Positions 49,213 through 60,408 of a stretch of 64,000 nt of DNA are shown here, one piece after another. Numbering within the stretch: position 1 is the stretch's first letter; each line of letters opens with the position of its first letter. Source of the DNA: an uncultured Alsobacter sp. GTDB lineage: Bacteria; Pseudomonadota; Alphaproteobacteria; Rhizobiales; Beijerinckiaceae. The notes beneath the pieces are model-generated. The model was not told the origin of the DNA, searched no databases, and worked only from the letters and a program-made list of their open reading frames with translations. The DNA is taken from assembly GCF_945952055.1 (NCBI RefSeq), contig NZ_CAMFHB010000010.1, positions 103,413 to 167,412 of the forward strand, written 5' to 3'. The translations under genes were made by a program, and so were the position numbers.

Positions 49213-50967
49213 ATGAACATCTTCACCGAATTCCAGTCCCGCATCACGGCGGCGCTGGCGACCCTGGCCACGCAAGGGGCCCTGCCGGCCGGGCTGGACG
49301 GGGGCCGCGTCACCGTCGAGCCGCCGCGCGACCCATCGCACGGCGATCTCGCCACGAACGCGGCGATGGTCCTGTCGCGCGATGCCGGGATGAAGCCGCG
49401 TGACCTGGCCGAGACGCTGGCCGCCGCGCTGCGCGGCGAGCCCGGCGTGACGGCCGTCGAGATCGCCGGCCCCGGTTTCATCAACATCCGGCTCGATTCG
49501 GGCGTGTTCCACGGCGTGGCGCGGGCCGCGCTGTCCGCCGGCGCGACGTTCGGACGGGGCGAGGCCGCGGGCCCGAGGGTCAATGTCGAGTACGTCTCGG
49601 CCAACCCCACCGGACCCATGCATGTCGGCCACGGCCGCGGCGCGGTGTTCGGCGACGCCCTGGCCAACCTCCTCGCCTTCGCCGGCCACGACGTCGTGCG
49701 CGAGTACTACATCAACGATGCCGGCGCCCAGGTCGACGTGCTCGCGCGGTCGGCCTACCTGCGTTACCGGGAGGCTCTCGGCGAGGCGATCGGCGCCATT
49801 CCGGAAGGGCTGTACCCCGGCGACTACCTGAAGCCCGTGGGCGTCGCGCTGGCGGCCGAGCACGGCGACGCCCTGACCCGGCAGGCGGAGGAGGAGTGGC
49901 TCCCCGTGGTGCGGGCCAAGGCCATCGCCATGATGATGGACATGATCCGGACCGATCTCGCGGCGCTCGAGATCCGGCACGAGGTCTTCTTCTCCGAGCG
50001 CTCGCTCTCGATCGGTCCGGTGGACGAGATCGCCGCTCTCATCAAGACGCTGCGGGCCCGTGACCTCGTCTACGAAGGCCGGCTCGAGCCGCCGAAGGGG
50101 CAGCCGGTCGAGGACTGGGAGCCGCGCGAGCAGACGCTGTTCCGCGCCACCGCCTACGGCGACGACAGCGACCGTCCGCTGCTGAAGTCGGACGGCTCCT
50201 ACACCTATTTCGCGTCCGACATTGCCTACCATGCGTCCAAGTACGCCCGCGGCTTCGGCGTGATGATCGACGTGTGGGGCGCCGACCACGGCGGCTACGT
50301 CAAGCGCATGGCCGCGGCCGTGAAGGCGGTGACCGACGGCAAGGCCGAGCTCGACGTGAAGCTGTGCCAGCTGGTGCGCCTGCTGCGCAACGGCGAGCCA
50401 GTGAAGATGTCCAAGCGGGCCGGGGAGTTCGTGACCCTGCGCGACGTGGTGGATGAAGTGGGCCGCGACGCGGTGCGCTTCATGATGCTGTTCCGCAAGA
50501 ACGACGCGACGCTCGACTTCGACCTCGCCAAGGTGATCGAACAGTCGAAGGACAATCCCGTCTTCTACGTGCAGTACGCGCACGCCCGGTGCAGTTCGGT
50601 GTTCCGCCAAGCCGCCGAGGCATTCGGATCGATTCCGGACGCGTCTGCGCTTGCCGACGTCGATCTCTCGCCCCTGAGTGATTCTGCCGAACTGGACGTT
50701 TTGCGGCGGATCGCCCAATATCCGCGCGTGGTGGAAGCTGCGGCGGCAGCGCATGAGCCACATCGCGTCGCGTTTTACCTCTACGAACTCGCCAGCGACT
50801 TTCACAGCTTGTGGAACAAAGGCAAAGAAGCGCCGCATTTACGGTTTGTTATCGAAACTGATCGAATGTCGTCCCACGCGAGGTTGGCGCTCGTCTGGGC
50901 GGTCAAAACGGTCCTCGCATCGGGGTTGGGTATCCTCGGGGTATCCGCTCCGGATGAAATGCGTTGA
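49213..50967 (+). CDS. argS: Arginine--tRNA ligase
   Basis: [76 protein letters not shown]. Confidence 0.97.
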   Translation: MNIFTEFQSRITAALATLATQGALPAGLDGGRVTVEPPRDPSHGDLATNAAMVLSRDAGMKPRDLAETLAAALRGEPGVTAVEIAGPGFINIRLDSGVFHGVARAALSAGATFGRGEAAGPRVNVEYVSANPTGPMHVGHGRGAVFGDALANLLAFAGHDVVREYYINDAGAQVDVLARSAYLRYREALGEAIGAIPEGLYPGDYLKPVGVALAAEHGDALTRQAEEEWLPVVRAKAIAMMMDMIRTDLAALEIRHEVFFSERSLSIGPVDEIAALIKTLRARDLVYEGRLEPPKGQPVEDWEPREQTLFRATAYGDDSDRPLLKSDGSYTYFASDIAYHASKYARGFGVMIDVWGADHGGYVKRMAAAVKAVTDGKAELDVKLCQLVRLLRNGEPVKMSKRAGEFVTLRDVVDEVGRDAVRFMMLFRKNDATLDFDLAKVIEQSKDNPVFYVQYAHARCSSVFRQAAEAFGSIPDASALADVDLSPLSDSAELDVLRRIAQYPRVVEAAAAAHEPHRVAFYLYELASDFHSLWNKGKEAPHLRFVIETDRMSSHARLALVWAVKTVLASGLGILGVSAPDEMR

Positions 50968-51103
50968 GCAAGAGGGGCATGCAGGTCTGGACAGAAGCGT
51001 CGACCCGCATCTCTGTCGGGTACCCATCCGCCTCGCTCCGGCGCGTGACGCTGCAGCTCGATCGTGGTGAAATCCGCTCGGGCGAAAGACAACGGGTGCG
51101 TCC

Positions 51104-52672
51104 ATGACTGAACAGAACAGGTCCCGGCCGGTCATCGATCTCGACGAGCTGGAGCGCCAGCTCCGGGCCGCGTCGGCTCCACGGCCCGTTGCTCCCGCCG
51201 GTGCTCCCGGCCGAGACGACCCCTTGGCCGAGCTCGCGCGCATCGTCGGACAGGACGATCCCTATCGCCAGGCGCCCGCGGCGAGGCCGGTGGCGGCGCC
51301 ACGGCCGGTGCCGCCCGCGCCCTATGCGGTGCCCGCGGCACCCGAGCCCGCGCCGGCGCCCTCCCAGCGCTTCGAGGCCAGCGATTTCGAAGCCGAGCTC
51401 GCCGCGCTGAGCCGGGGCGAGCCCTTCGTGCCGCCGCAGGGTCAGGCCCCCGCCGCGCCGATGGCGCCTCCGACCGGCGAGCACCAGGCGGTCGCCGCCA
51501 CCGATGCCGCCTCCTGGGCGCTGCGCACTCCCGCCCGTGACGACCGGTTCCAGCCGGCCCCCCAGGGCGCCGCCGATCCCTACGCGGTCCGGCCCGATCC
51601 CGAGCTCGAGCCGGTCTACGAGCCGGAAGGGCAGCTTCCCCCGCACGACGCGCCCTACGCGGAGCCTCCGCGCCGCTCGCGCCGCGGCCTCTACGCCGTG
51701 ATGGTCGTGATGGGCGTGGCCGTGATCGGCGTCAGCGCCGGCTTCGCGGTCAAGAACACGCTGTCGGGCAGCAAGGTGGCCTCGGGCGGCACGCCGCCGG
51801 TCATCAAGGCCGACACCGGGCCGATGAAGATCGCGCCGGAGAACCCCGGTGGCGTCGAGGTGCCGAATCAGGACCGCCAGGTCTTCAACAAGGGCACCCC
51901 GGAAGACACCAAGGGCGCCAAGGTCGTCGGCGGCGAGGAACAGCCGGTCGACGTGAACCAGGTGGCTCGCCTGCAGGCCAAGCCGGCCGTGCCGGCCCCG
52001 GCCGGCACCGGCACGACCACGGCTGCCGTGGTCCCTGCGCCGCCCGCCTCGTCGGTCGAGCTGCCGAAGCCGCCTCAGGCGACGGCCCTGCCGCCGGGCC
52101 TGGGCGAGCCGCGCCGGGTCAAGACCGTCTCCGTGCGTCCGGACGGCACGATCATCGACAGCGACGCCGGCCCCGTGGGCGGCGCGCCCCGCAGCGTCAC
52201 GGTGGCTTCTGCCCCGGTCGCCACCGCCGACACGTCCGGCTCGGCCGTCGCGGTTCCGCCGCAGCGTCCAACGGCGGGTGCCACGCCGGCCGCGCCGACC
52301 ACCCGGCCCGCCCAGCAGACCTCGACCGCCACGGCCGCCCCGACCCCGAAGCCGGCCGCCCCGCGGCCGACCCAGGTCGCTTCGACCCAGCCGGTCGCCG
52401 CCACCGAGGCCACGGACACCGCGTCCTCGGGCGGCTTCGCCGTCCAGCTCGCCGCTCCCGCGAGCGAGCAGGAGGCCCGCGACACGGCCTCTCGCCTCGG
52501 CCGCCGGTTCGCCGGCGAGCTCGGCGACCTGAAGCCCGGCATTCGCAAGGCCGAGGTCAACGGCAAGACCATCTACCGGGTCCGCGTCGGCAGCCTCTCG
52601 CGCGAAGATGCGACGGCGCTGTGTGAGAAGCTCAAGGCCGCCGGCGGACAGTGCTTCATCGCGAAGAACTGA
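51104..52672 (+). CDS. SPOR domain-containing protein with one TM segment and a Pro/Ala-rich linker
   Basis: LYAVMVVMGVAVIGVSAGFAV TM; C-terminal SPOR (GGFAVQLAAPASEQEARDTASRLGRRFAGELGDLKPGIRKAEVNGKTIYRVRVGSLSREDATALCEKLKAAGGQCFIAKN). Confidence 0.92.
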   Translation: MTEQNRSRPVIDLDELERQLRAASAPRPVAPAGAPGRDDPLAELARIVGQDDPYRQAPAARPVAAPRPVPPAPYAVPAAPEPAPAPSQRFEASDFEAELAALSRGEPFVPPQGQAPAAPMAPPTGEHQAVAATDAASWALRTPARDDRFQPAPQGAADPYAVRPDPELEPVYEPEGQLPPHDAPYAEPPRRSRRGLYAVMVVMGVAVIGVSAGFAVKNTLSGSKVASGGTPPVIKADTGPMKIAPENPGGVEVPNQDRQVFNKGTPEDTKGAKVVGGEEQPVDVNQVARLQAKPAVPAPAGTGTTTAAVVPAPPASSVELPKPPQATALPPGLGEPRRVKTVSVRPDGTIIDSDAGPVGGAPRSVTVASAPVATADTSGSAVAVPPQRPTAGATPAAPTTRPAQQTSTATAAPTPKPAAPRPTQVASTQPVAATEATDTASSGGFAVQLAAPASEQEARDTASRLGRRFAGELGDLKPGIRKAEVNGKTIYRVRVGSLSREDATALCEKLKAAGGQCFIAKN

Positions 52673-52699
52673 CCGCGGTTCCTCTTCTGCCTTCAACCG

Positions 52700-52727
52700 G
52701 GCGGCGGGCCCTGTCCGCCGCCTTTTT
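52700..52727 (+). terminator. Rho-independent terminator downstream of SPOR gene
   Basis: GGCGGCGG-GCCCTGT-CCGCCGCC followed directly by TTTTT. Confidence 0.88.
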
Positions 52728-52754
52728 CATGCCTCCTCGAGCTCACTTCGGCCG

Positions 52755-53774
52755 ATGACCACCCGTGCTTTCGTGTCCGGCTGCGCCGGTCCCCGCCTGA
52801 CAGTCGACGAAATCGCCTTCTTCCGCGACGCGGACCCCTGGGGCCTGATCCTGTTCCGGCGCAACGTCGAGACGCCCGAGCAGGTGCTGGCCCTGACCGC
52901 GTCCTTCCGCGAGGCGGTCGGACGCGCCGACGCGCCCGTGCTGGTCGACCAGGAGGGTGGGCGTGTGCAGCGCCTCGGGCCGCCGCACTGGCCGGCCTAT
53001 CCCTCGGCGAGGACGCTGGCCTCGCTTCCCGTGAACAATCCGCTGGTGCGGCGCGAGGCCGTTCGGCTCGCGTCCCGCCTGATGGCCCACGACCTGCGCG
53101 CCGTCGGGATCACCATCGACTGCGCTCCCGTCCTCGACGTGCCCCTGCCGGACGCCCACGCGGTGATCGGCGACCGCGCCTACGCCGGCGAACCCGATGC
53201 CGTCGCGGTCTATGGCCGGGCCGCCGCGGAAGGCCTGCTGGCCGGCGGCGTCCTGCCGGTGATCAAGCACATGCCCGGCCACGGCCGCGCCAAGGCCGAC
53301 AGCCATCTCGCCCTGCCGGTGGTCGACGCGTCGTGGGACGACCTGCTCGCCCGCGACATCGCGCCGTTCGCGACCCTATCAGACATGCCGGCGGCGATGA
53401 CCGCCCACGTCGTCTACACGGCGATCGACCACAAGGCGCCGGGGACGACGTCCCGGACCGTGTTCCGGCGGGTGATCCGAGGCGAAATCGGCTACGACGG
53501 GCTGGTGTTCTCGGACGATCTCTCGATGCAGGCCCTGTCGGGAAGCCTTTCGGACAGGGCAGGGGCCGCCATCGCCGCCGGCGTCGACATCGCCCTCCAC
53601 TGCAACGGCAAGCTCGACGAGATGGTGGCCGTCGCCGGTGCGGTCCCCGACCTGCGGGGCGCGGCCCGCCGCCGGGCGCGCGCCGCGATGGCGCGGATCG
53701 CCCATCGCCCGGAGCCGCTGGATCCTGTGGATGCCCGTGGACTTCTCGAGGCCATGCTTGCCGCGACGGGGTGA
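52755..53774 (+). CDS. nagZ: Beta-N-acetylhexosaminidase
   Basis: DPWGLILFRRNVETPEQV, VLVDQEGGRVQRL, VIKHMPGHGRAKADSHLALPVVD, FSDDLSMQAL. Confidence 0.96.
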   Translation: MTTRAFVSGCAGPRLTVDEIAFFRDADPWGLILFRRNVETPEQVLALTASFREAVGRADAPVLVDQEGGRVQRLGPPHWPAYPSARTLASLPVNNPLVRREAVRLASRLMAHDLRAVGITIDCAPVLDVPLPDAHAVIGDRAYAGEPDAVAVYGRAAAEGLLAGGVLPVIKHMPGHGRAKADSHLALPVVDASWDDLLARDIAPFATLSDMPAAMTAHVVYTAIDHKAPGTTSRTVFRRVIRGEIGYDGLVFSDDLSMQALSGSLSDRAGAAIAAGVDIALHCNGKLDEMVAVAGAVPDLRGAARRRARAAMARIAHRPEPLDPVDARGLLEAMLAATG

Positions 53775-53824
53775 GAACCCCACCATCGAATCAGCGGCCG
53801 AATCAGTTCGGCACGCCACGGTCG

Positions 53825-54616
53825 ATGGTGAATTTTGTGCAAACGCTCGATTTCCAGGATCCGGTGAGGGTGGACCGCGGCGACGCGGAGCCCGCGCTCA
53901 TCATCGACGTGGACGGCTTCGCCGGTCCGCTGGATCTGCTGCTGGAGCTCGCGCGCCGGCAGAAGGTCGACCTGCACAAGATCTCGATTCTCTCGCTGGC
54001 GGACCAGTATCTCGCCTTCGTCGAGGAGGCCCGGAAGTTCAGGCTCGAGCTCGCCGCGGACTACCTGGTGATGGCCGCATGGCTCGCCTACCTGAAGTCC
54101 AGGCTGTTGCTCCCCGAGGCCCCCAAGGGTGACGAGCCGAGCGGCGAGGACCTCGCCAGCCAGCTCGCCTTCCGCCTGCGGCGCCTCGAGGCCGTGCGCG
54201 AGGTCGCCCGCAAGCTCACCGAGCGCAACCGCCTGGGGCGCGACGTCTTCGCCCGCGGCATGCCGGAGCCGGTCGTCGTGACCAAGACGCCGCAGTGGGA
54301 CGCCAGCCTCTACGACCTGCTGGCCGCCTATGCGCGCGAGCGCCAGCGCCACGCGATGTCGAAGATGACGTTCCGCCGCCGACACTTCTTCTCGCTGGTC
54401 GATGCGCGGCAGGCTCTGGAGCGCCTGGTCGGCATCGCCGTGGACTGGACCGTCCTGGACGAGTATCTCACGCGCTTCGTGGTCGAACCGGGCATGCGCG
54501 CCACCGTGCGCGCCTCGGCCTTCTCGGCCACGCTGGAAATGGTGCGCGAGGGACTGCTGGAGATCCAGCAGGAGAAGGCCTTCGCGCCGTTGTGGGTGAA
54601 GGCCAGGGCCGCCTGA
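53825..54616 (+). CDS. scpA: Segregation and condensation protein A
   Basis: DVDGFAGPLDLLLELARRQKVDLHKISILSLADQYL; YLVMAAWLAYLKSRLLLPE. Confidence 0.95.
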   Translation: MVNFVQTLDFQDPVRVDRGDAEPALIIDVDGFAGPLDLLLELARRQKVDLHKISILSLADQYLAFVEEARKFRLELAADYLVMAAWLAYLKSRLLLPEAPKGDEPSGEDLASQLAFRLRRLEAVREVARKLTERNRLGRDVFARGMPEPVVVTKTPQWDASLYDLLAAYARERQRHAMSKMTFRRRHFFSLVDARQALERLVGIAVDWTVLDEYLTRFVVEPGMRATVRASAFSATLEMVREGLLEIQQEKAFAPLWVKARAA

Positions 54617-54646
54617 TCGGGCGCCTTGGCGACATCGGGCGGATGC

Positions 54647-55381
54647 ATGAGCAAGCCTCAAGCCGGGGCCTTCGATGACGACCTGCCGGGAGAGGGCGAT
54701 CTGACGCGCTCCTTCGGCGAGGCGTGCCGGATCGCGGAGGCGCTACTGTTCGCCTCGTCCGAGCCGCTGGCGGCCGAATCCATCGCCAGTCGCCTGCCGG
54801 GCGACGTCGCCGTGGCGACCGTTCTGCGCACCCTCCAGGCCGACTATGCATCGCGCGGCGTCAACCTCATCGAGGTGGCCGGCAAATGGGCGTTCCGCAC
54901 GGCGGAGGATCTCGGCTACCTCCTGTCGAAGGAGGCGATCGAGCCGCGCAAGCTGTCGCGGGCGGCGCTCGAGACGCTGTCCATCATCGCCTACCATCAG
55001 CCCGTGACGCGCGCCGAGATCGAGGACATTCGCGGCGTGTCGCTGTCGCGCGGGACTTTGGACGTGCTCCTGGAGACGGGATGGATCCGCCTGCGCGGCC
55101 GGCGGCGCTCGCCCGGGCGCCCGGTGACCTATGGCACGACCGAGGCCTTCCTCAGCCATTTCGGTCTGTCCCGCATCGACGATCTTCCCGGCCTGGACGA
55201 ACTCAAGGGGTCGGGCTTCTTCGACGGACGCCTGCCTCCGGGCTTCGGCGTGCCGGTGCCCTCCGACGATCCGTCGCTGCGCCCGGACGAGGATCCGCTC
55301 GGGGAGGACCTCTTCACGGTCATGGCCGAGGAGGCCGCGGCGACCCCCGAGCCGCCGCTGGATGCGGGACCCGAGGAGTGA
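54647..55381 (+). CDS. scpB: Segregation and condensation protein B
   Basis: IAEALLFASSEPLAAESIASRL, LSRAALETLSIIAYHQPVTRAEIEDIRGV, GRPVTYGTTEAFLSHFGL. Confidence 0.95.
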   Translation: MSKPQAGAFDDDLPGEGDLTRSFGEACRIAEALLFASSEPLAAESIASRLPGDVAVATVLRTLQADYASRGVNLIEVAGKWAFRTAEDLGYLLSKEAIEPRKLSRAALETLSIIAYHQPVTRAEIEDIRGVSLSRGTLDVLLETGWIRLRGRRRSPGRPVTYGTTEAFLSHFGLSRIDDLPGLDELKGSGFFDGRLPPGFGVPVPSDDPSLRPDEDPLGEDLFTVMAEEAAATPEPPLDAGPEE

Positions 55382-55673
55382 GCGTTGCGGGGTGCGCCTC
55401 CTGCGGCGACACCGAGAAGATTCGCTCGGCCGCCAGCGCTCCGCATCCAGGCCGGCCAAGCCCGGGCAGGCGGGGCGAGACGGGTCGGAATCATCGTTTT
55501 CAGCCGCGGCCGGCGGCCGGAAAAGCCTCTGGCGGATCAACCATGGCCCGACACGATGGGCAATTGACCCCGCCGGGGTTCTTGTTTTTGCCGCACCGGC
55601 ACCTTAGGTTCCCGGCAATAAACTGGTCGGGGAGCCGGATGTCCGGTTGCTGCCCGCTTCTGGGAGTTTCGTG

Positions 55674-55919
55674 ATGGGTGGGGTCAGCATCTGGCACTGG
55701 ATCGTCGTCGGCATCGTCGTGATGCTGCTGTTCGGGCGCGGAAAGGTGTCCGAACTGATGGGCGACGTGGCCAAGGGCATCAAGGCCTTCAAGAAGGGCA
55801 TGAGCGACGAGGAAGCCGCGGCTGCCGAGGCGGCCAAGCCGGCCGAGCCCGTCAAGACCATCGAGGACCAGCGCGCCGCCGGCGTGCAGGCGCCTGCCAG
55901 CGAACACAAGGCGTCGTGA
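55674..55919 (+). CDS. tatA: Sec-independent protein translocase TatA
   Basis: [43 protein letters not shown]. Confidence 0.96.
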   Translation: MGGVSIWHWIVVGIVVMLLFGRGKVSELMGDVAKGIKAFKKGMSDEEAAAAEAAKPAEPVKTIEDQRAAGVQAPASEHKAS

Positions 55920-56006
55920 AGACGGCCGGCCGCCCGTAGCGGGGGGCCGGTGGGGCACGGTGGGCGGGCGGCGATCGGGCCGCCTTGACCCGGTGATCGG
56001 TACGTC

Positions 56007-56672
56007 ATGTTCGACATAGGTTGGGGCGAATTCGTCGTCATCGGCGCGGTTGCGCTCGTCGTCATCGGGCCGAAGGAGCTGCCGAGCGTGTTGCGCACGG
56101 TGGGCGGAGCCGTGTCGAAGCTCAAGCGCATGGCCGGCGACTTCCAGCAGCAGTTCAACGAAGCCATCCGGGACTCGGAGTTCGAGGAAGCCCGCAAGGC
56201 CTTCGACGGCGCCAACAACACGATCAACTCGACCTCGACGTTCAATCCGATCCAGACGATCCGCGAAGAGATCAAGAACGCCGTCGAGGGCACCGGCGCG
56301 ACGCCGGCGAGCACCACACCCGCGACCACCACGCCGGTGACGCCGTCCGACGTCCAGGCGACCGCGCCGCAGCCGATTCTCGACATTCCGGCGCCGCCGC
56401 CGGTTCCCGACCTGACGCCGGAGCAAATCCACGCCGCGTTCGCCAGCGAGCCCGCGGCACCGGTGGAGGAGGCGGCGCCGCCTCCGAAGCGCCGCCGCGC
56501 CCGCAAGGCCGACGTGGTCGCCGATGCGGAGTCCGCACCGGCCGAGCCGACGACCGTCGCGGCGAGCTCCACCGAGCCGGTTGCCGCGGCGGGGGACGAG
56601 GCGGAGCCCGCCAAGCCCAAGCGCCGGCCGCGCAAGCCGAAGACCACCGATGACGAGGGCGCGGCCGGATGA
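56007..56672 (+). CDS. tatB: Sec-independent protein translocase TatB
   Basis: MFDIGWGEFVVIGAVALVVIGPKELPSVLRTVGGAVSKLKRMAGDFQQQFNEAIRDSE. Confidence 0.95.
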   Translation: MFDIGWGEFVVIGAVALVVIGPKELPSVLRTVGGAVSKLKRMAGDFQQQFNEAIRDSEFEEARKAFDGANNTINSTSTFNPIQTIREEIKNAVEGTGATPASTTPATTTPVTPSDVQATAPQPILDIPAPPPVPDLTPEQIHAAFASEPAAPVEEAAPPPKRRRARKADVVADAESAPAEPTTVAASSTEPVAAAGDEAEPAKPKRRPRKPKTTDDEGAAG

Positions 56673-57451
56673 GCCACGAGGATATCGAGGCGACCAAGGC
56701 CCCCCTGATCGAGCATCTCGTCGAGCTGCGGTCGCGGCTCATCAAGTCGCTCGTCAGCTTCATGGTGATGTTCGTGATCTGCTTCGCCTTCGCGAAGTAC
56801 ATCTACAACATCCTGATCTTCCCCTACGTGCTGGCCGCGGGCGACGCGAGCCAGGTCAAGCTCATCTACACCGCGCCGCTCGAGTACCTGTTCACCCAGA
56901 TCAAGCTGGCCGTGTTCGGCGCCGGGTTCTTCTCGTTCCCGGTGATCGCCACGCAGCTCTACAAGTTCGTGGCGCCGGGCCTCTACAAGAACGAGCGCGA
57001 CGCGTTCCGGCCCTACCTGGTGGCGACGCCGGTGCTGTTCACGCTCGGCGCGGCGGTGGTCTTCTTCATCGCCATGCCGATCGTCATGCGCTTCTCGATC
57101 GGCCAGCAGCAGCTGGTTCCCGGAGAGGCGGCGATCGAACTCCTGCCCAAGGTCAGCGAGTACCTGTCGCTGATCATGACGCTGATCTTCGCCTTCGGCA
57201 TCTGCTTCCAGCTGCCGGTCCTGCTCACGCTGCTGGCGCGCGCCGGGTTCATCGATGCGAAGTTCCTGCGCGAGAAGCGGCGCTACGCGATCGTGCTGGT
57301 GTTCATCGCCGCGGCCGTGCTGACGCCGCCCGACGTCATCAGCCAGCTCGCCCTTGCGATCCCGACGCTGCTCCTCTACGAAGCCTCCATCATCGCGGTG
57401 CAGATGGTCGAGAAGAAGCGCCAGGCCCAGGACACCACGTCCAGCACCTGA
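56669..57451 (+). CDS. tatC: Sec-independent protein translocase TatC
   Basis: APLIEHLVELRSRLIKSLVSFMVMFVICF; six-TM pattern; ATGA overlap with tatB. Confidence 0.97.
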   Translation: MSHEDIEATKAPLIEHLVELRSRLIKSLVSFMVMFVICFAFAKYIYNILIFPYVLAAGDASQVKLIYTAPLEYLFTQIKLAVFGAGFFSFPVIATQLYKFVAPGLYKNERDAFRPYLVATPVLFTLGAAVVFFIAMPIVMRFSIGQQQLVPGEAAIELLPKVSEYLSLIMTLIFAFGICFQLPVLLTLLARAGFIDAKFLREKRRYAIVLVFIAAAVLTPPDVISQLALAIPTLLLYEASIIAVQMVEKKRQAQDTTSST

Positions 57452-58827
<1,376 letters not shown>

Positions 58828-58828
<1 letters not shown>

Positions 58829-59595
58829 TGCGCATCCTGGTCACCAACGATGACGGCATCAATGCGCCCGGGCTGAAGGTCTGCGAGACCATCGCCCGCG
58901 CGCTGACGGACGACGTGTGGGTCGTGGCGCCCGAGACGGACCAGTCCGGCGTCGCCCATTCGCTGTCGCTCAACGATCCGTTGCGTCTGCGCGAGGTGAG
59001 CCCGCGGCATTTCGCCGTGAAGGGCACGCCCACCGATTGCGTGATCATGGGCGTGCGTCACATCCTGAAGGACGCCGCCCCGGACCTCGTGCTGTCGGGC
59101 GTCAACCGCGGCCAGAACATCGCCGAGGACGTGACCTATTCGGGCACGGTGGCCGGAGCCATCGAGGCGACTCTGCTCGGGATCCCGGCCTTCGCACTGT
59201 CCCAGGCCTTCGGCCCGGCGAACCGGAATGCCATCCACTGGGACTGCGGCGAGACCCTGGCGCCGGACCTGATCCGGAAGGTGCTGGGGGAGGGGATCCC
59301 CCGGGGCGTCCTGGTCAACGTCAACTTTCCCAACTGCCCCCCGGCGGAGGTGGTCGGCGTGGCCACCGCGGTCCAGGGCCAGCGCGGGTCGGCGCTGTTC
59401 CGGATCGAGGAGCGGCTGGACGGCCGGCAAAATCCGTATTTCTGGCTCGGCTTCTCGCGCGAGCCGTTCGCGCCGGGCAACGGCACCGACCTGGCCGCGC
59501 TCGCGGCGCGCAAGGTGTCCGTGACGCCGCTGCGGATCGACATGACCGACGAGCCCACGCTGACGCGGTACGCGCAGCTTTTCGACCGCCCCTGA
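58828..59595 (+). CDS. surE: 5'/3'-nucleotidase SurE
   Basis: [67 protein letters not shown]. Confidence 0.97.
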
Positions 59596-59613
59596 CCGGA
59601 AGGCTTCGACCGC

Positions 59614-60273
59614 ATGTCGCTGGTTCGTGACCACGGCAGCGCCGAAGCCCGGATCGCCTTTCTCATGGCCCTGCGGGCGAAGGGCCTGCGGGACACCGCC
59701 GTGCTGCGGGCCTTCGAGACCGTGCCGAGGGGGCGATTCGTTCCCCGCCGATTCGCGGACCTCGCCCTGACGGACGTCGCGCTGCCCATCGCCTGCGGGC
59801 AATCGACGCTGGCACCGTCCCTGATGGCGGAAATGATCACGGCGCTCGACGTGCGCCCGGAGCACCGGATCCTCGAGATCGGGACCGGGACGGGCTACGG
59901 CTCGGCCTTGCTGGCGCGGCTCGGCGCCGATGTCGTCTCCGTGGAGCGCTACCGCTCGCTCGCCCTGGAAGCCTCGACTCGCCTCGACGCTCAGGAGGTC
60001 GCCAACGTCCGCGTGGTGCATGCGGACGGCTGGCACGGCCACGCCGCCGGTGCTCCCTACGATCGGATTCTCGTGGATGCGAGCGTGGAGGGCCTGCCCG
60101 CGGCGCTGGCGGACCAACTGGGACCCAACGGCCGGGTCGTGCTGGTCGAGCGCGACGAGGGTGGCTCCGTCATGGTGCGCTACCAGCGCGACGCGCTTCA
60201 GGACTGGACGCGCGACGTCCTGCGTCCGTTTTCAAGCCCGCCCCTGATGGCAGGCGTCGCTGCGGCACTTTGA
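59614..60273 (+). CDS. pcm: Protein-L-isoaspartate O-methyltransferase
   Basis: FVPRRFADLALTDVALPIACGQSTLAPSLMAEMITALDVRPEHRILEIGTGTGYGSALLARLG. Confidence 0.93.
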   Translation: MSLVRDHGSAEARIAFLMALRAKGLRDTAVLRAFETVPRGRFVPRRFADLALTDVALPIACGQSTLAPSLMAEMITALDVRPEHRILEIGTGTGYGSALLARLGADVVSVERYRSLALEASTRLDAQEVANVRVVHADGWHGHAAGAPYDRILVDASVEGLPAALADQLGPNGRVVLVERDEGGSVMVRYQRDALQDWTRDVLRPFSSPPLMAGVAAAL

Positions 60274-60408
60274 GCGCGGCGCAATTGCAGTTGTGGTGAA
60301 CGCTTCTGCGCGTTTCTTGCCCGGTTCCAACCATTCCTTAACCCCAACAAGGCATGAATAAGACCATGGACTTTCGGGGCCAACGGTCCGTTTCGATCGG
60401 GAACAGTC

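Noticed and set aside
47857-50838. 993 aa minus-strand ORF opposite dgt and argS
   Set aside because: Same mirror-frame artefact; no recognisable domain.
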